DNA from: JBDTMT01 sp039934135
GTDB taxonomy: Bacteria; Desulfobacterota; Binatia; HRBIN30; CADEER01
DNA length: 6,293 bases
Assembly: GCA_039934135.1 (NCBI GenBank)
Contig: JBDTMT010000371.1
Span: 1 to 6,293, forward strand
Reading direction: 5' to 3'
In this document: one piece after another, positions 5,335 through 6,293 of the stretch
Numbering within the stretch: position 1 is the first letter of the stretch
How the letters are laid out: each line of letters begins with the position of its first letter
Notes under the pieces: generated by a model
What the model saw: the letters and a program-made list of their open reading frames with translations, nothing else
The model's database searches: none
Told to the model about the DNA's origin: nothing
Position numbers and translations under genes: made by a program

Positions 5335-5799
5335 ATGGCGGACGAGGAGCACATCTATCAACGCGATCTACCGCATTGGCGGGCCGCAGAGGCGATCTAC
5401 TTCGTCACCTGGCGCGTCACCGCCGAGCGCCGCTTCCTGTTTCCCGATCAACGCGCCACCGTGGTGGCCGCGCTGCGCCACTTCGACGCCGTCCGCTACG
5501 AGCTGCTGGCGTATGTGGTCATGGACGATCACGTCCATGTACTGGTCGAGCCGCGCGGCGTTCCCCTCTCTCGCATAGTGCATTCTTGGAAGTCGTTCAC
5601 TGCCCACACTCTCGGCGGCGGACGGGTGTGGCAGCCGGAGTATCAGGACCGCATCGTGCGCGACGACATCGAGCTGCACCGCAAGCTGCGCTACGTGCTG
5701 GAGAATCCGCAGCGGCGCTGGCCAGGTGCGAAGGCCTATCCGTTCGTTTGGGCCAAGCCGGATTTGGTGCGGCTGGAAGCGCAGGAAGCGGTGCCCTGA
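5335..5799 (+). CDS. REP-associated tyrosine transposase (RAYT), Y1/HUH family
   Basis: A 154-residue single-strand DNA transposase related to IS200/IS605 TnpA. The opening QRDLPHWRAAEAIYFVTWRV (9-28) is the usual start of the family. The metal-binding HUH motif is His66-Val67-His68 in YVVMDDHVHVLV. SWKSFTAHTL (84-93) and VWQPEYQDRIVRDD (98-111) follow, where Tyr103 is the best candidate for the nucleophile, and then LRYVLENPQRRW (118-129). Length and motif order are normal, so the gene looks intact. ATG 5335 is chosen because GGAGG (5321-5325) lies 9 nt upstream and the protein then starts at the conserved region. A GTG at 5080 in the same frame would add 85 residues encoded by two REP repeats and is rejected. 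The last five residues (QEAVP) and the stop codon lie inside the downstream inverted repeat. RAYTs are thought to mobilise or maintain REP sequences, and the neighbouring repeats are the likely substrates. Confidence 0.92.
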   Translation: MADEEHIYQRDLPHWRAAEAIYFVTWRVTAERRFLFPDQRATVVAALRHFDAVRYELLAYVVMDDHVHVLVEPRGVPLSRIVHSWKSFTAHTLGGGRVWQPEYQDRIVRDDIELHRKLRYVLENPQRRWPGAKAYPFVWAKPDLVRLEAQEAVP

Positions 5800-5935
5800 T
5801 TGAGCCGATCGGACCCAAGGGGGGCAACGCACTCGGCAGCCGCGCGGGGCGCGCGGCTTGCGGGCGAGGACGCCCGCCGCCACAGGGAGGGGTGGACGTG
5901 GCGGTTGCGGCGCTGCGGGTGGATTCGGGAAGCGG
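5782..5935 (-). repeat. REP-like element, copy E with flanks (inverted, downstream of RAYT)
   Basis: Read on the minus strand this copy has the same order as upstream units: GCGCCGCAACCGCCACGTCC leader, CCTCCCTGTGGCG, hairpin 1 with perfect 7-bp stem (plus-strand 5860-5866 and 5871-5877), hairpin 2 with perfect 8-bp stem AGCCGCGC/GCGCGGCT (5838-5845, 5851-5858) and a 5-nt loop. The tail then runs CCCTTGGGTCCG..AATCAGGGCACCGCTTCCTG, into the coding end of the transposase gene. It lies between two convergent genes and its strong hairpins could also act as a two-way transcription barrier. Confidence 0.85.
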
Positions 5936-5963
5936 CGCTCAGATCACTGGCTTCTGGCAGCCT

Positions 5964-6293
5964 TCACTCTTCGCCGACCTCCAAACCTACGGCGCGCATC
6001 AGGGCGAGGGCGTTGCTGTGCTGCACGATGCCGGGTTGCATGCGGTAGTCGAAGCGCATGGCGCCGTGTTCGAGGTGGTCGGCGAAGTGGACGTTGGCGG
6101 CGCGTGGCGCGAGGGTGTCGGCGATCTGCGACAGGGACAGGTCGTGGGTGGTGATGCAGCCGATGGCGCCGCGCTCGACCAGGCCGCGCACCACGGCTTG
6201 GGCGCCGAGGCGGCGGTCGTGCGAGTTGGTGCCGTGCAGGATCTCGTCGAGCAGGAAGCACAGCGGCAGCGTGCCGCGGGCGAGGTCGACGAG
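5964..6293 (-). CDS. MutS-family ATPase, C-terminal fragment
   Basis: A leftward frame enters from the right window edge and stops at TGA (5966-5964), giving the last 109 residues. It starts LVDLARGTLPLCFLLDEILHG in two conserved pieces: the Walker B strand LCFLLDEI (Asp-Glu) and the MutS signature GTNSHDRRLGAQAV. The H-loop-like ITTHDLSL follows, then NVHFADHLEHGAMRFDYRMQPGIVQHSNALALMRAVGLEV. These are the end of the MutS ABC-type ATPase domain. The FDYR..PG..QHSNALALMR.VGLEV ending, with no C-terminal helix-turn-helix extension after it, suggests one of the non-canonical MutS-like groups rather than the mismatch-repair MutS itself, but the N-terminal domains that would decide this are outside the window. 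It is convergent with the transposase gene, 164 bp apart. Confidence 0.9.
   Translation of the reverse strand, partial: LVDLARGTLPLCFLLDEILHGTNSHDRRLGAQAVVRGLVERGAIGCITTHDLSLSQIADTLAPRAANVHFADHLEHGAMRFDYRMQPGIVQHSNALALMRAVGLEVGEE

Larger units (their letters stand above)
4800..5940 (+). mobile_element. RAYT/REP locus: tyrosine transposase flanked by REP-like repeats
   Basis: A Y1-type transposase gene (5335-5799) is bracketed by REP-like double-hairpin repeats: copies at 4828, 5080 and 5219 in direct orientation, a partial inverted copy at 4961, and an inverted copy at 5838-5883 downstream. This is the arrangement described for REP-associated tyrosine transposases, which are usually single-copy, chromosomal and act on REP elements scattered around the genome. 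The repeats contain no other genes. The outer limits are approximate: left, where similarity to the CCACCTCC leader fades near 4800; right, near 5940, where the following MutS-like gene ends at 5964. No target-site duplication was identified. Confidence 0.8.

Overview
The window is about two-thirds G+C. It carries complete Gram-negative-style bacterial genes, including one partial gene with a signal peptide and two polytopic membrane proteins. Gene content and the type of dispersed repeats fit a proteobacterial or 'deltaproteobacterial'-like lineage (Myxococcota, Desulfobacterota and Binatota are possible). The sequence alone does not settle the taxon.

Left part (1-2506): the 5' end of a leftward gene for an exported protein of unknown function runs off the window edge. 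Divergent from it lie a PPOX-family flavin-dependent oxidoreductase-like gene (409-948) and an orphan membrane sensor histidine kinase with six predicted transmembrane segments (1124-2506). No response regulator is present.

Middle part (2507-4719): a 264-bp gene-free gap holds an imperfect inverted repeat of the 'GCAGACGCGGAG' kind. It is followed by three rightward genes: a polytopic membrane protein (2771-3664), a family I inorganic pyrophosphatase of the longer, chlamydial-like type (3733-4404), and a 100-residue protein of unknown function 12 bp behind it (4417-4719). The last two probably form an operon.

Right part (4720-5963): this is the most interesting stretch. A complete REP-associated tyrosine transposase (RAYT, Y1/HUH family, 5335-5799) is surrounded by copies of a REP-like double hairpin. 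There are three direct copies and one inverted remnant upstream, and one inverted copy downstream. Two upstream copies sit in a 139-bp tandem duplication. The downstream repeat overlaps the last codons and stop of the transposase gene. This looks like a self-contained RAYT/REP locus, with the transposase next to its presumed DNA substrates. RAYT/REP systems are known in general; this particular repeat family is one I cannot assign to a described set.

Right edge (5964-6293, leftward): the C-terminal end of a MutS-family ATPase, convergent with the transposase and separated from it by the inverted REP copy.
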